DNA of 64,000 bases from Pyrenopolyporus hunteri (Eukaryota > Ascomycota > Sordariomycetes > Xylariales > Hypoxylaceae), in NCBI GenBank assembly GCA_902806595.1, contig CADCXC010000014.1, positions 62,001-126,000 on the forward strand, given 5' to 3'. This document shows positions 46,607-57,634 of this stretch, piece by piece. Positions within the stretch are counted from its first letter, which is position 1. Each line of letters starts with the position of its first letter. Below the pieces are notes generated by a model, which did not search any database, had not been told where the DNA came from, and saw only the letters and a program-made list of their open reading frames with translations. The translations under genes were made by a program, and so were the position numbers.

Positions 46607-47372
46607 ATGGCTGCTGCCGCCACCGCTACACGTAGCCAACCTCCAAAGACCGGAGTCAAGATACCTCCTATCCCACCCAATCAGACGTAGGTCCTTGGGA
46701 TATTATACCAACCCCACTCCATAAGCTCTTGCCTAAATCTTTGTTTTAGGCTCTACGTTACGAACCTACCGTCGAGTAAGATAAATAAGGCGGACCTGAA
46801 GACGGCACTCTACATGTTATTCTCGACCTACGGCCCTGTGCTTGACGTCGTGGCTCTGATGACCATGAAGATGCGTGGGCAAGCTCACATTGTCTTTCGT
46901 GATGTACAAGCTGCAACTCAAGCCATGAGAGCTCTACAGGGCTTCAAGTTCTTGGGACGGGAACTCGTACGTAAATTGCCATTGCCTATTGTACCTATCT
47001 TGTGAAGTCTGCCTAGCTAATGCGAACCTGCAGCGCATCGAGTACGCAAAGTCTAAGTCGGATATGATCGCGAAATTAGACGGCACATACAAGCTCCCAG
47101 GATCTGCCGCTGCCGCCAACGTCGAGATGACGGAGGCTCAACAGAGCATTTTCAATGCTCCTGCGCCTGGCACGTCCGCTACCGCACCTACTAGCACAGC
47201 ACCGACGGCCCCCCATGGCCTACCCACGAAACCGCCTCAGGGCGCTGACCACGCGATGGCGGATGCGGGAGGACCTGATGCTCGTGGGCAAAAGCGACCT
47301 CGTGATGAAGAGGAGGAGGAGGAGGAGAGCGACGAAGATGTGGCAATGGAGGAGGACAGCGACGACGAATGA
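46607..47372 (+). CDS. U1A/U2B''-family RNA-binding protein
   Basis: Predicted 211 aa with one RRM, a spliceosomal snRNP protein of the U1A/U2B'' (SNF) family that binds a loop of U1 or U2 snRNA. Exons are 46607..46686, 46750..46966 and 47034..47372. The N-terminus is Ala-rich, then KTGVKIPPIPPNQTLYVTNL, where LYVTNL is RNP2. RNP1 is RGQAHIVF, followed by VQAATQAMRALQGFKFLGREL and RIEYAKSKSDMIAKLDGTY, the sequence after the RRM that defines this family. The rest is Pro/Ala-rich, then an acidic tail (PRDEEEEEEESDEDVAMEED). Human U1A has a second RRM which is missing here, so the protein resembles yeast Msl1/U2B'' with extra acidic tail. Choosing between U1 and U2 binding is not possible by reading alone. 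It ends only 59 bp before the ATG10 stop. Confidence 0.9.
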
Positions 47373-47431
47373 GGACGTGCTAGTCCGTATCCGCTGGTCG
47401 ATTGAACTTCTATCCCGAAGCTCCCAGAAGA

Positions 47432-48339
47432 TCATCCTGCATTGACGGTGGCCATCTGATGAGGAACCCAGAGCCCGACGCATCCTCCGACCAAACCCAG
47501 CCATGCCATGAGATAGTCTGTCTTGGGGCAATCAAACCCTGCCATTGCGTCTCCAACGGCACATGGGTGAACGAAGAACGAAGGGACTCCGGTTACGGGG
47601 TGATGCTGTAGACGTCACATTTAGTCACAAGGTAGAGAATAAAATACCCAGTACGAGACAAAATCGATTGACTCATTGGACAGCGCAGAAGATTCACCTA
47701 CATCGATCGAGATGACGCCCATAGGGCCTACATTGCGAAGAGAATCCTTGAACTGCTTGGGGACCAGGCGGCGGAAGACGGTTTCGACGTTGAGTGCTGG
47801 CTCGCCGTCCGGTAGGTTATGTAGACTGAACCAAAGGCAAGGCGCACGGTATGTAGGGTGGAGATGTATCTCATAAGTAACGTAGCCCGTCTGGAAGGTC
47901 GGCCGGCGTGGACGCTTGGTAAGAACTTCCTGCAAGTATATCAGCTACCCGTGCTGGATCCACGATGGCCAATGACAGGCATAGTTAGACCGACGTTATC
48001 CGAGTCTTCCATCTTAACCACGGCATCGTCCGCAACCAGTCGCGAGCGTGATTCCAGGCCCCCGTCCAAAGACATGCCGTCCATTTTACCTACGAGGTCA
48101 TGGTCCTCGGCCGGTCCATCTAAGGGCCGAGTAATCTGTAGGAAAGTAGTGCGCCCCGGGCCGGCCTCGAACGAAAGCTCGAGCGCCGTATGGACGTGAA
48201 GGCGCCATTGTCTTCTCAGAGGGCCCAGCGTGGCACGACAGTATCTCCTGTCTAGGTAATGGCACACCTCGGCGAACTCTCCTTTGGTCAGGTACGGGTA
48301 GGACTGATAGGTTGAACGGTTGTGGTTGGAGCCATCCAT
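47432..48339 (-). CDS. ATG10: E2-like autophagy enzyme ATG10
   Basis: A 248-aa E2-like enzyme that passes Atg12 to Atg5 in autophagosome formation. Exons on the minus strand are 48339..47995, 47929..47702 and 47605..47432. The first exon has YPYLTKGEFAEVCHYLDRRYC and TTFLQITRPLDG, the second has YVTYEIHLHPTYRAPCLWFSL, then LHNLPDGEPALNVETVFRRL and VPKQFKDSLRNVGPMGVISI. The third gives DHHPVTGVPSFFVHPCAVGD, so the catalytic Cys lies at residue 206 in the HPC motif. If the second exon were read on past 47701, a short unrelated end would result and the Cys would be lost, so this intron is real. Donor GTCGGT at 47994 is non-canonical but in phase. The gene is tail to tail with the RRM gene, 59 bp apart. 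Assignment is firm. Confidence 0.92.
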
Positions 48340-49302
48340 TTTCACTGCTCAACCTGTTATCATCGCTGCTACTAGAGTACCCCTATGCGAGAGGACCTTA
48401 TTCACCTGAGGGATTCCTTAGTACACAGGTCTGAAGTTGGAGTTGGTGTCGAGATGTCCCCGGCGCTTTAGGTAGTATATTTCGAACCAGAGTTCAGGCA
48501 GTTGTATCTTGTTGAGGGTCTTGGGTAAGGAGGGGCCTCTAAATAGGTACATACCAAGAATTAAAGCGCCTTTTGAACGAGTACATGTAGATTGTATAGG
48601 TACTTGTAGACGCGGTCGACGAATACACATGACCACCTATGGATTATATGTGCTACATGTAGGTACCTAGGTACTTAGGTAAATGTGCCCCCGCGCATGT
48701 GAAGTGGTACCAGCTACCACGTACCACCTACCTAAGGTGTGTGGGTCAATTGATGGAGGGGTTAGCCGCATATTAAATCTTATCGGCCGTTGGTCGGCTA
48801 GGCGGCAGGGCTTAGGCGAGCGCGGCAATTAGCATTTGTACCAGATGCGGAAGTTAGGTACACGTTGACATTGGAAAAACTGGCTGGGTGTCCTTAATCG
48901 GGGACTAGCTACCTGCGAAAACATACTTAGGTAGCTATACCGTCTGCATAGCGAGTACGTAGTAGCTCCCTCCCTCTTTTCTCCTATATCCCAAGCTAAC
49001 AGAGACATTCTTCTTACGCGCCTCTGCCTTAGTAGGGCAATTCGAAGAGGCGACGCGGAGAGAAGAAGAAGAAGAAGAAGAAGAGGAATAATAATCATAA
49101 TCATAAAAAAATAAAAATAAAATAAAATAAAAACGGACATGGTCTCGCCATAGCTCTTGTCTTCCTAAGTTCCTCCAGCCCGCGCGCTTCTTTTTCTTCT
49201 GCGATCCGCCCGATTACCCGTTACCTTTCTCTACGGACCTCTCCCTCGATACGCGGGCCTACTAGATGGTGATCCTTTGTCGTCGCTACGCTTTCTTGCT
49301 CC
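48340..49302. other. divergent promoter region of ATG10 and the mannosidase
   Basis: About 1 kb with TACCTA/TAGGTA motifs at 48655-48735 and, close to the mannosidase start, a GAA triplet array (49060-49084) plus an AT/AAAT-rich tail to 49130, followed by a CT-rich leader. Antisense open frames are unsupported. Confidence 0.6.
49060..49132 (+). repeat. GAA array and A-rich tract
   Basis: Eight GAA triplets followed by ATAATCATA and AAATAAAAT units, 170-240 bp before the mannosidase start. Confidence 0.75.
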
Positions 49303-51577
49303 ATGAACGTTCGCGACCCCTTCGGTATCCATCGAAAAAGCGCTCTATCCATCCTTAAAACCACCGCATCTCGTGCCGCTGTCGACTTCACCGAGCGAGC
49401 CGTCGAGGCCAGTCTTAATGCTCTCGAAAAGAGCAAAAAGGCCGTCGACGACTTTGACATGTCATTTACCGTTCCCAAAAATGTCCCTTCGTTTGGAAAC
49501 CCGCAGAGGATAGTGGAGGACCGTGTTTGGGGCAGCACTGCGGTTACCTCGCGAGGTGGGAAGGCCTCGCATTCCAACAAGAGCTCTGGCATACTCGGCG
49601 ACGTACAAGAGCGGGTTGGCAGCCTCTTCGATGATCGAAACAGCCTCCCCATGTATAAGGATAAACCGTACGCATACCCGCCTTCCCATAGAGCCAGGCC
49701 TATCTGGCGAAGAAAGCGGTTTCTTCTCTTTGTGTTGTTGTTGTTCTTCCTCCTGTACTATTTCGGGGCGTTCGGCCGCCATCACGAAACTGTCGTTTCC
49801 TCGACGCCGATATGGGCTTGGCTTGCTACTAGCTCCGAGTCGGGAAAGAATGCGGACTGGTCTAAGAGGAGGGACCGTGTTGTTGAAGCCTTTACCCTGA
49901 GCTGGGACGCCTACGAACGATACGCTTGGGGTAAGAGCCTTGATTTCGAGTTATCTACTACAGTCTATACTTATTTCCACTAATTCATTTTCCAGGCTAC
50001 GATGAGTTCCACCCAGTATCTAAGAAAGGTCAGCAGATGGCTCCGCAAGGAATGGGCTGGATCATCGTGGACGCACTCGATACCATGATTCTGATGAACC
50101 TCACTTCCCGCGTCGCTCACGCTAGGCAGTGGATTTCAGCTTCTTTGTCGTATGATCAAGACCAGGACGTTAGCACTTTCGAGACCACAATACGCATGCT
50201 GGGTGGCCTTCTGTCCGCCCATTATCTCTCCTCCGAGTTCCCCGAACTGGCACCGCTAATAGAAGACGACCCCGGCACACCCGGGGAGGACCTCTATCTC
50301 GAGAAGGCAAAGGATTTAGCTGATCGACTTATGTCTGCTTTTGATTCTCCCTCCGGCATTCCCTACGCCAGTGTGAATATTGGCAAGTACGAGGGTATAC
50401 CGGCACACGACGAGGGCGGAGCGTCGTCCACTGCCGAAACAACTACTTTGCAGCTCGAATTCAAGTATCTTGCTAAGCTGACCGGGGAAAAATACTTCTG
50501 GGATAAAGTCGAGAAGGTGATGGAAGTCGTCGATAATAATGGAGCCGAGGACGGACTAGTGCCTATTTACATTCATACCACTGATGGTACTTTCAAGGGC
50601 CAAAACATCCGGCTGGGAAGTCGAGGAGACTCTTATTACGAGTACCTTATCAAGCAATACTTACAAACTAATAAGCAGGAAGCCGTCTACCGGGAGATGT
50701 GGGACGAGGCTCTGCGGGGAGTTCGCAAGCACCTCATCACCTACACGGAGCCGTCCGGGTTTACAATTATCGGAGAACGGCCCGAGGGTTTAAAGCGCAC
50801 TCTATCACCCAAAATGGACCACTTGGTCTGTTTTATGCCGGGAACGATTGCTCTTGCCGTCACAGGTGGGTTGACGGAGGCCGAAGCCAAAAAATTGCCA
50901 ACGTGGACAAAGAAGAACGAGGCGGACATGCAGCTGGCGCGAGAGCTTATGCAGACGTGCTGGGGCATGTACAAATGGATGGCCACTGGCCTTGCGGCTG
51001 AGATTACGTACTTTAATATCGCGGACCCTCCCGCCCCCGAATCGGCGCCTCACCACCCACCTGCCGAATTTGACGAGGATCCTCAGGCGGAGTGGCGGAA
51101 GGACTATACGGTCCACTCCATGGATACACATAATCTACAACGGCCGGAGACGGTAGAAAGCCTCTTCTACATGTGGAGAATCACTGGCGACATCAAGTAC
51201 CGAGAATGGGGGTGGGAGATGTTCAAGTCATTTATGAACCACACCGCTGTCCCAGACGGCGGAGGATTTTCCAGTCTTTCGAATGCGAACGTAGTGCCGC
51301 CCGTGATGCGGGACAATATGGAAAGTTTTTGGTTGGTACGTTCCCCCACGAAGCCCTCTTATCACATTCCGGCGATTGCAACTCCTAACTAGTTTAACTT
51401 TAGGCGGAGACTTTGAAATACTTCTATCTTCTCTTTTCACCAAACGACCTTCTGCCATTGGATAAGATTGTTATCAATACCGAGGCACACCCTCTTCCGC
51501 GCTTCGACATGGGCCAGCTCTTTTCGACAGGGTGGAAGCGGAAACCGAGGGATGCCGAAGGGAAGATAATAAAATGA
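49303..51577 (+). CDS. class I alpha-1,2-mannosidase (GH47)
   Basis: A 713-aa type II membrane mannosidase of glycoside hydrolase family 47, which trims alpha-1,2 mannoses from N-glycans in the ER or Golgi. Exons are 49303..49930, 49996..51335 and 51404..51577. A cytosolic N-terminus of about 138 residues precedes one membrane span (RFLLFVLLLFFLLYYFGAF, about 139-157). The lumenal catalytic domain begins RRDRVVEAFTLSWDAYERYA and contains GMGWIIVDALDTMILMNL, STFETTIRMLGGLLSAHYLS, STAETTTLQLEFKYLAKLTG and HLVCFMPGTI with MQTCW, the two Cys of the conserved disulphide. DTHNLQRPETVESLFYMWRI and DNMESFWLAETLKYFYLLFS follow, with NTEAHP near the end supplying the Thr that binds Ca2+. Gly at the first junction is split over the intron. 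ER (Mns1) or Golgi use is not decidable by reading. Confidence 0.93.
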
Positions 51578-52486
51578 ATTATAAGACAACTAGTATGCAC
51601 GCTGCATTCTCATTTTATACCTGTTTTAAAGAGCATCATTGGCGTAATGTAAAACTCGATGGGTTGTTTGGCTTGATGTTTGCCTCCACCGTATATATAT
51701 GGCATATTCGAATATGTACAAACTTAACACTATATTTGGCTTGTTTTATCTCGACCAAGGCGGCTCGCGGCCGGTGACTTGGTAGGTACTTGCAACCGTG
51801 GGCTTGGATGAAACCGTGGACTTGGGTTCGTGAAAATAACTCCAGCCACCAAGAACGGTCTGTTTGCATACCTAGGTACCGTATATACCTACCTATGTAC
51901 CTAGGTATGCCCTAGGTATGCCCTAATTATTATATAGGTACTTACCTAGGTACCTACCTAAGTATAGGAGGTTGCATCTAATATATATGGTAGACATAGG
52001 TACATACCATGCATGTGCCTTGGGAGTTACCTACATGAACTTAAAACAGGGGTATACATGCAGGTTCGTTACCTAGGTACACCAACATAGATAAGAAGAG
52101 GTACAGGTAGGTATGTAGGTACATGTGGTCATCCGTTAGCTCGCGTGGCCAATAAGCTAGGTGCAGTACATGTACCTAAATGAAAGGCTAGGTACATAGG
52201 GTAGGTAGGTAACCTCATGAATTTCGTCAACCTCCGCGGGCTTTTTAAACTTAAACCTTCGTATAGATTTTTCTAGATTCCCTTATTACCTTACATACCT
52301 ATGTAGGTAGGTAGGTATTACTAGGTAGGTATAACAATTGTTGACATCCCAGAGTCTCGTAGGCTACCGCGGGCTATCGACTATCTCGCTCCGGAACCGC
52401 CTTCGTTCTTCTTGGTCAATCCTCCCACCGATTGTTGATAGGGATCTTTCCACCCCGCCCTGGCGGTGGATTTCCAATGCACCATC
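51578..52486. other. intergenic region rich in TACCTA motifs
   Basis: TACCTA/TAGGTA units are dense from 51860 to 52330 (for example 51868-51915, 51940-51965, 52295-52335). The last 150 bp are the permease leader. No gene. Confidence 0.6.
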
Positions 52487-54559
52487 ATGCCGCCATCCAA
52501 CCGCGATATCGAGATGAACATCTTCCCCATCAAGGAGGACTCCCTGGCGCACGGGAGCAGTTACACGATGCGCGAGCCTCTGTATGAGGAAACAGCGCCT
52601 CCACGATTCTTCGATCGCCTCGTCGACGGGTTCCGACGGGATCCAACCCAGCGCATCACTCCCGAAGACCCTCTAGACGAGATTCACGCCGCCGAAGCCG
52701 CTCAATTGCATCAGCCCATGATAGCGGCCAGGAGGGGATCGCCGCCGCATTACTATGATCTACGCCTGGCAAATCTGCAGACGGCGCATTCGCATCTTGC
52801 GAGGAAGCTGAAGGGCCGTCACCTACAGATGATTGCTATAGGCGGTTCTATAGGTACCCAAGTCTCCGTCCCCCAGTCGTCTCGCGCTGAAATCCAAACG
52901 GTCGGGCTGACTAGACGCCGTCAAATGGTGAAAAGGTACCGGGTTATTCGTCGCTTCAGGTCGCGCTCTTGAAGTAGGTGGTCCTGCTTCGTTGCTCATC
53001 GCCTACCTCTTCATCGGATGCATGTTGTACTGCACCGTCCAAGCCCTCGGCGAACTAGCCGTCTGCTTTCCGGTCGCGGGATCTTTCTCGGCCTATTCGA
53101 CTCGCTTTCTGGACCCTTCGTGGGGTTTCGCTATGGGTTGGAAGTACGTCTTTCCTCTTAGAGCCTTTTCCTGTCCCCTCCTTCACAGAAACAGTCGGCG
53201 ACTCACACGATATTCCAGCTACGCCTTGCAATGGCTGGTCGCACTGCCATTAGAGATCATCGCAGCGTCTATAACCATAACATATTGGAACCCCGACCTA
53301 AACAAAGCCATTTTCGTAACCGTGTTCCTAATCGCAGTCGTCGCGATCAACCTATTCGGCGTCAAGGGCTACGGCGAAGCCGAATTTGTTTTCGCTCTTG
53401 TCAAGGTGATTGCTGTCATCGGCTTCATGTAAGACTATCCCCAACGATCCGTCCGTATTAGGAGGACTTCCTCTAACTAACCTCTCTTCCCGCCATAAGC
53501 CTGCTAGGAATCGTCTTGAACATCGGAGGCGTCCCGGGCGGCGGCTATATAGGGGGTTTGTATTGGCGAAAACCAGGCGCCTTCCACAACGGCTTCAAAG
53601 GTCTCTGTAGCGTCTTTGTCACGGCTGCCTTTGCCTTTGCTGGGACGGAATTGGTCGGGCTCGCCGCAGCTGAAACTGCAAACCCACGCAAGTCCTTGCC
53701 TACCGCTATTAAGCAGGTGTTTTGGCGAATTACGCTGTTCTACATCGTAGCTCTCTTCCTCATTGGATTGCTCGTGCCGTATGATGACCCGCGCCTACTC
53801 ATTCCCGGGTCCGTGTCGGCGGCGGCCTCACCCTTCGTTATCGCCATCGAGAACGCGGGCATCGAGGTCTTACCGTCCGTAATGAACGTCGTCATCTTGA
53901 TCGCCGTCCTATCTGTCGGGAACTCCTCCGTTTTCGGCTCCTCGCGCACCCTGGCCGCGTTAGCCGACCAGAACCAAGCGCCCAGGATCCTATCCTACGT
54001 CGACCGCCGTGGACGGCCCTTAGTCGCCGTCGTGGTCGCATCCTCGATGGGCCTGCTAGCATACCTTGCCAACCTGAACGAGCAGAGCGTCGTGTTAGAG
54101 TGGCTCGTTGCCATATCCGGGCTGTCGTCCATCTTCACCTGGGCGTCTATCTGTTTGGCGCATATCCGATTCCGCCGCGCCTGGGCGCAAAAGGGTCACA
54201 GTCTGCGAGAGCTAGCTTTCAAATCCCAGTGTGGCGTGTTCGGCTCCTATCTAGGATTTACCTTTAACATTCTCGTCCTGGTGGCTCAGCTCTGGGTCGG
54301 CGTCCGGCCCATAGACTGGCAGAGGCAGTCGCCCAGCGAGCTGGCCAAGAACTTCTTCCTCCAGTACATGGCCTTCCCCGTCGTCGTGGTCTTCTACGTG
54401 GCGCACCGCTACTGGGCACGGACGTCGTTCGTAAAGATCGCCGACATGGACGTCGACACCGGACGCCGGGACTTCAATCTTCCCATCCTCCTCGCGCAGG
54501 AGGCCGAAGAGCGCAGGGGCTGGCCCAAGTGGAAAAGGATGTACAAGTTCCTGTGCTGA
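52487..54559 (+). CDS. amino acid permease (YAT/GAP family)
   Basis: A 614-aa plasma-membrane amino acid/H+ symporter of the fungal yeast amino acid transporter family. Exons are 52487..52853, 52936..53143, 53219..53428 and 53500..54559. The frame is open to 52466 but begins there with GTG, so the Met at 52487 is chosen. About 105 cytosolic residues precede the first span, where the signature HLQMIAIGGSIGTGLFVASG is rebuilt across the first intron with the Gly codon split. Twelve spans follow, with motifs ALGELAVCFPVAGSFSAYST, RFLDPSWGFAMGWNYALQWL, PLEIIAASITITYW, AGTELVGLAAAETANPRKSL, PTAIKQVFWRI, GNSSVFGSSRTLAALADQNQ, APRILSYVDRRGRPLVAVVV and SGLSSIFTWASICLAHIRFR, all typical of the family. 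Which amino acids it carries cannot be told. Confidence 0.93.
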
Positions 54560-55282
54560 AAATGTATCTTCTATTGTTATGACTTATGACTTGGCTCTCA
54601 ACGGATGAGCCATGTGATATTAAGGGAAGCGAGGTGTTTGGGTACGTTGCTAGTTAGATGGTTTGATGTATGATATGCTGTAGATCTTCGTTGTGTACAC
54701 CCAGCGTCAGGGGCTCGTTTGATATTCCCCCGTTAGAAATCTTTGCTTCACTGAGCAATTTACTTCGACTAGAATTGATCAATGATGCAAAACCGTGCAT
54801 TTCGGTAGACTTATTGCTTATGATTCTGACTAACGTATGGAGGCAAGGGGAAACGCTATATGTGGGTAAACGGATCTGTACATAGAAGACAGTCGTACAA
54901 CCGGGTCGGGGCGATAACAGCAATAGTACTAGGTAAGGTAGTAACAACAACGGAAAACTTAGAAACACGTCCGGATGAACCTAGTGAGCACACCTGTTCG
55001 CTTTACCACTCATTATGATGACAGCCCAGCACCAAGTCATCATACACCTAGCTAGACCTGCTCGCCACGAGAAATTGCACTATACCGCAGCCCAGAAGCT
55101 AGCCGCCTGTCCAGAGATATCTGTGAATCCCGCCACGTAGACGCGAAATGTTTCTTTCTGGCATTCTTATCATAACTCATCAAGGGCATCTAGGCGTTTT
55201 CATACATAATAGGTAGGAATGTTCGCAATATTATCGGTTTGTTGGGGATTACCTTTCAGCATCGAGACTAAAGTTAGGTCGC
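54560..55282. other. convergent intergenic region
   Basis: 3' sides of the permease (+) and the NTF2-like gene (-). It has ordinary base composition with no TACCTA array. Open frames of 70-100 codons on either strand have no family resemblance. Confidence 0.55.
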
Positions 55283-56992
55283 CTAAAAATCCCAGTTGAA
55301 GCTCCCCGACGTTGCAGTAGCTTTCTTTCTCGGCGCTGACTTGGTAGTCTGGCTATCATCCTCATCGCCAAACAGCCAGTTGCGGTTGGAGCCCTTGCCA
55401 CCGCCCATTCCGTCGCCGCCGATGTGGATCCCCCGGTCTTGGTCGGCCCCAGAACGATTGACGAGACCGACAGGCTTATTCTCCTTTTGTACGGGGGACT
55501 GGTCGTAGTTTGACCAATTGGCTTCCATCATCTTAACCACCTTCTTCCGATCTTCTCCTACCAGAGGCTTGGATTGTGGTTTCTGAGCTGGCGGATCGTC
55601 GGTCATATCCCAGTGGGCTTCAAAATCTCGACCGCGATCCTTCAAGTTGGTGATGGCCCCTAGAGGTTGGGTTTCGCCAGCGGTGGCCGCCTCGCTTCCG
55701 TCCTCACTATACAAATTATTCTTGTACAAGCCGAGCCCAGTGTTGTGGGTCGCGCCACGGGGACGCGTAGCGCGAGGCTCACCACTAGGAACACCATCAT
55801 CTATGAATTCGAAATGGGTCTCGGCATCGCGGCGGGGCTTGGCCGGTGCGGGCTTGCGCTCGGGACTATCCTGTACTTCGTCATCCTCGTTCCCCCAGTG
55901 GCGCGCATTTGCCTGTTGCAAGATCTTGGAGGGTTTTACTTTGTGAGGAGTGTTAAAGTCATCGAAAGACCATTGGCTCGTGTGCTTGGTCTTTTTAGGA
56001 GTCGGATCAGTTGGCTGAGGAAGCTGCTCGGGCTCGTCAGAGCCGTCGCCAAAGTCGAAGTGACTAAATTTCTTGGGGTTGGGGCGGTAAAAACGGTTTG
56101 GAGAAGCGACAGCCTCAGGCGAGTCGCTTTCCAATGTTTCCTCATCCCCAAATAGGCGGCTTGGCTGGAACTTCTTTTCAGCGCCGGCTTTGGGAGCGAT
56201 TGCCTTACTTGGCGACTGGGATCGATCACGGTCGGGACCCTCAACTGGCTCGTCACCCAAGATCTCCGTGATGTCGCGTTGTCGCGGTCGAGCTCCGCCT
56301 CTAGGGGAGATGACGGCGGCTATACTTTCGTCGGATTCCTCGCGCGGGGCGAAGAGGGCGAGCGAAGCGTGAGGGTCGCGTAACGCATTGGTCGAGTTGC
56401 CGCGAGAACGGACAGCGAGATCAATAGCGTCTTGGTTAGCGACGCCGTTTCCAGACGACTTTACGCATGTCTCAATCAACTTGATCTGTTCCTTGCTGTC
56501 GCGGATTGGCCAATTGCGACCCGACTTGCCGATCACATCTAGCTGTTTAAGAAGGGAGCCTTGATCCCACGACTGACGGATTTGTAGGATCTTGCCGGCG
56601 CTATCAAATGTGACAATGTGCATCTATATCGCATATTAGTTAACTCTTACAAGGGGTAAGCCGCATGAAGGGGCGCGACGTACAATAGGAAGATGGACAG
56701 TACGGTCCGCCAGGAAATTATCGTCAAGACCAGGTAGATAAGGGCCGCCGCCTGTAACGAATTCGAGGACAGTATCGACTTCAACGGCGATAGTGTTTTG
56801 GCCCTCGACGGCGGCAAGGACCTCGGCCTTTTTCTTCTTGAGCTGTTTAGCCGCAGTATTGAGGTGTTTGAGGATTTCGGTGGGACCTCTATAACTAGTT
56901 GTGGTGGTGATATAGTGCAGGGAGGCGTCGTCGGCTAGTTGAGATGAGTTTGGCGCAGTGAGAAACTGCTTGTATGTAGCCGCCAGCGCCAT
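55283..56992 (-). CDS. NTF2-like protein with repeated aromatic/acidic motifs
   Basis: Predicted 549 aa from exons 56992..56684 and 56623..55283. The start at 56992 (MALAATYKQFLTAPNSSQLA) is preferred to an upstream in-frame codon at 57064 that is not an obvious start. Residues 1-135 form an NTF2-like alpha+beta cone (ASLHYITTTTSYRGPTEILK, VLEFVTGGGPYLPG, DRTVHLPIMHIVTFDSAGKI, IRQSWDQGSLLKQLDVIG). The rest is disordered and carries a series of short aromatic/acidic motifs: SRLFGDEE, FSHFDFGDG, SQWSFDDF, RHWGNEDDE, THFEFIDDG, AHWDMTDD, ANWSNYDQ, RNWLFGDEDD, and the C-terminal end FNWDF. This layout is seen in an ascomycete family, with no role known to me. NTF2-like folds are often binding platforms, so a scaffold or RNP-related job is possible. 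Confidence 0.78.
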
Positions 56993-57434
56993 GGTGAAGT
57001 ATTTTCCTTTTAGCCTAGGCGACGCGTATGTTGGGGAAATCTTGATTTGGACGTGTTCGCGCAATGCGTGTTGGTACGAGAAGAAGACTGCTGGGGCACA
57101 CTGCGGTTAGAAGGAGGGAGCGCTGTGATGTGAGGATGTAGATGAAATAGATTGGGGGAGACGAAAGATGTCGTGAAGTTGGATAGAAAAGGGGAATAGA
57201 GGAAAACAGTCGAAGGAGAGAAAGAAGAATGCGTCGCGCGTCGCTACACTAAGTGGTAAGTGGTAAGCGCATAGTAGACCAGGGATGGGAGAAGGAAACG
57301 TGGTTGCGGCAGGAACTTGTGTGAGGAAATGCTTATTTACTAGGTACTTACCTTCCCTGCCTTCCCTGCCTTCCTTACTATAACCACCTATAGAAATAAT
57401 TAAAAAGGGAAGGAATATGAGACGTCTGCCGCTC

Positions 57435-57457
57435 TTTTTTTTTTTTTTTTTTTTTTT
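57435..57457 (+). repeat. poly-T run
   Basis: 23 T in a row, about 440 bp before the start codon of the NTF2-like gene, poly-A on its coding strand. Confidence 0.9.
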
Positions 57458-57581
57458 CTGTTTACATCCGCGAACCCTGCCTGGCAACCTTTTGGCCCGT
57501 TCTGCCCCTCCCCCTGTACCTAGCACGTAAACTTTAGATTTTATTTCAACCGATCTTATTTACTACCACCTTAGTACTCTA

Positions 57582-57634
57582 AGTACCTACCTACCTAGGT
57601 ACCTACCTACCTACCTACCTACCTACGTAGGTAT
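57582..57634. repeat. largest TACC/TAGG array of the window
   Basis: AAGTACCTACCTACCTAGGT continued by seven further ACCT units and a closing TAGGTAT. The stretch can fold back on itself around CCTAGG and TACGTA centres. Confidence 0.85.
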
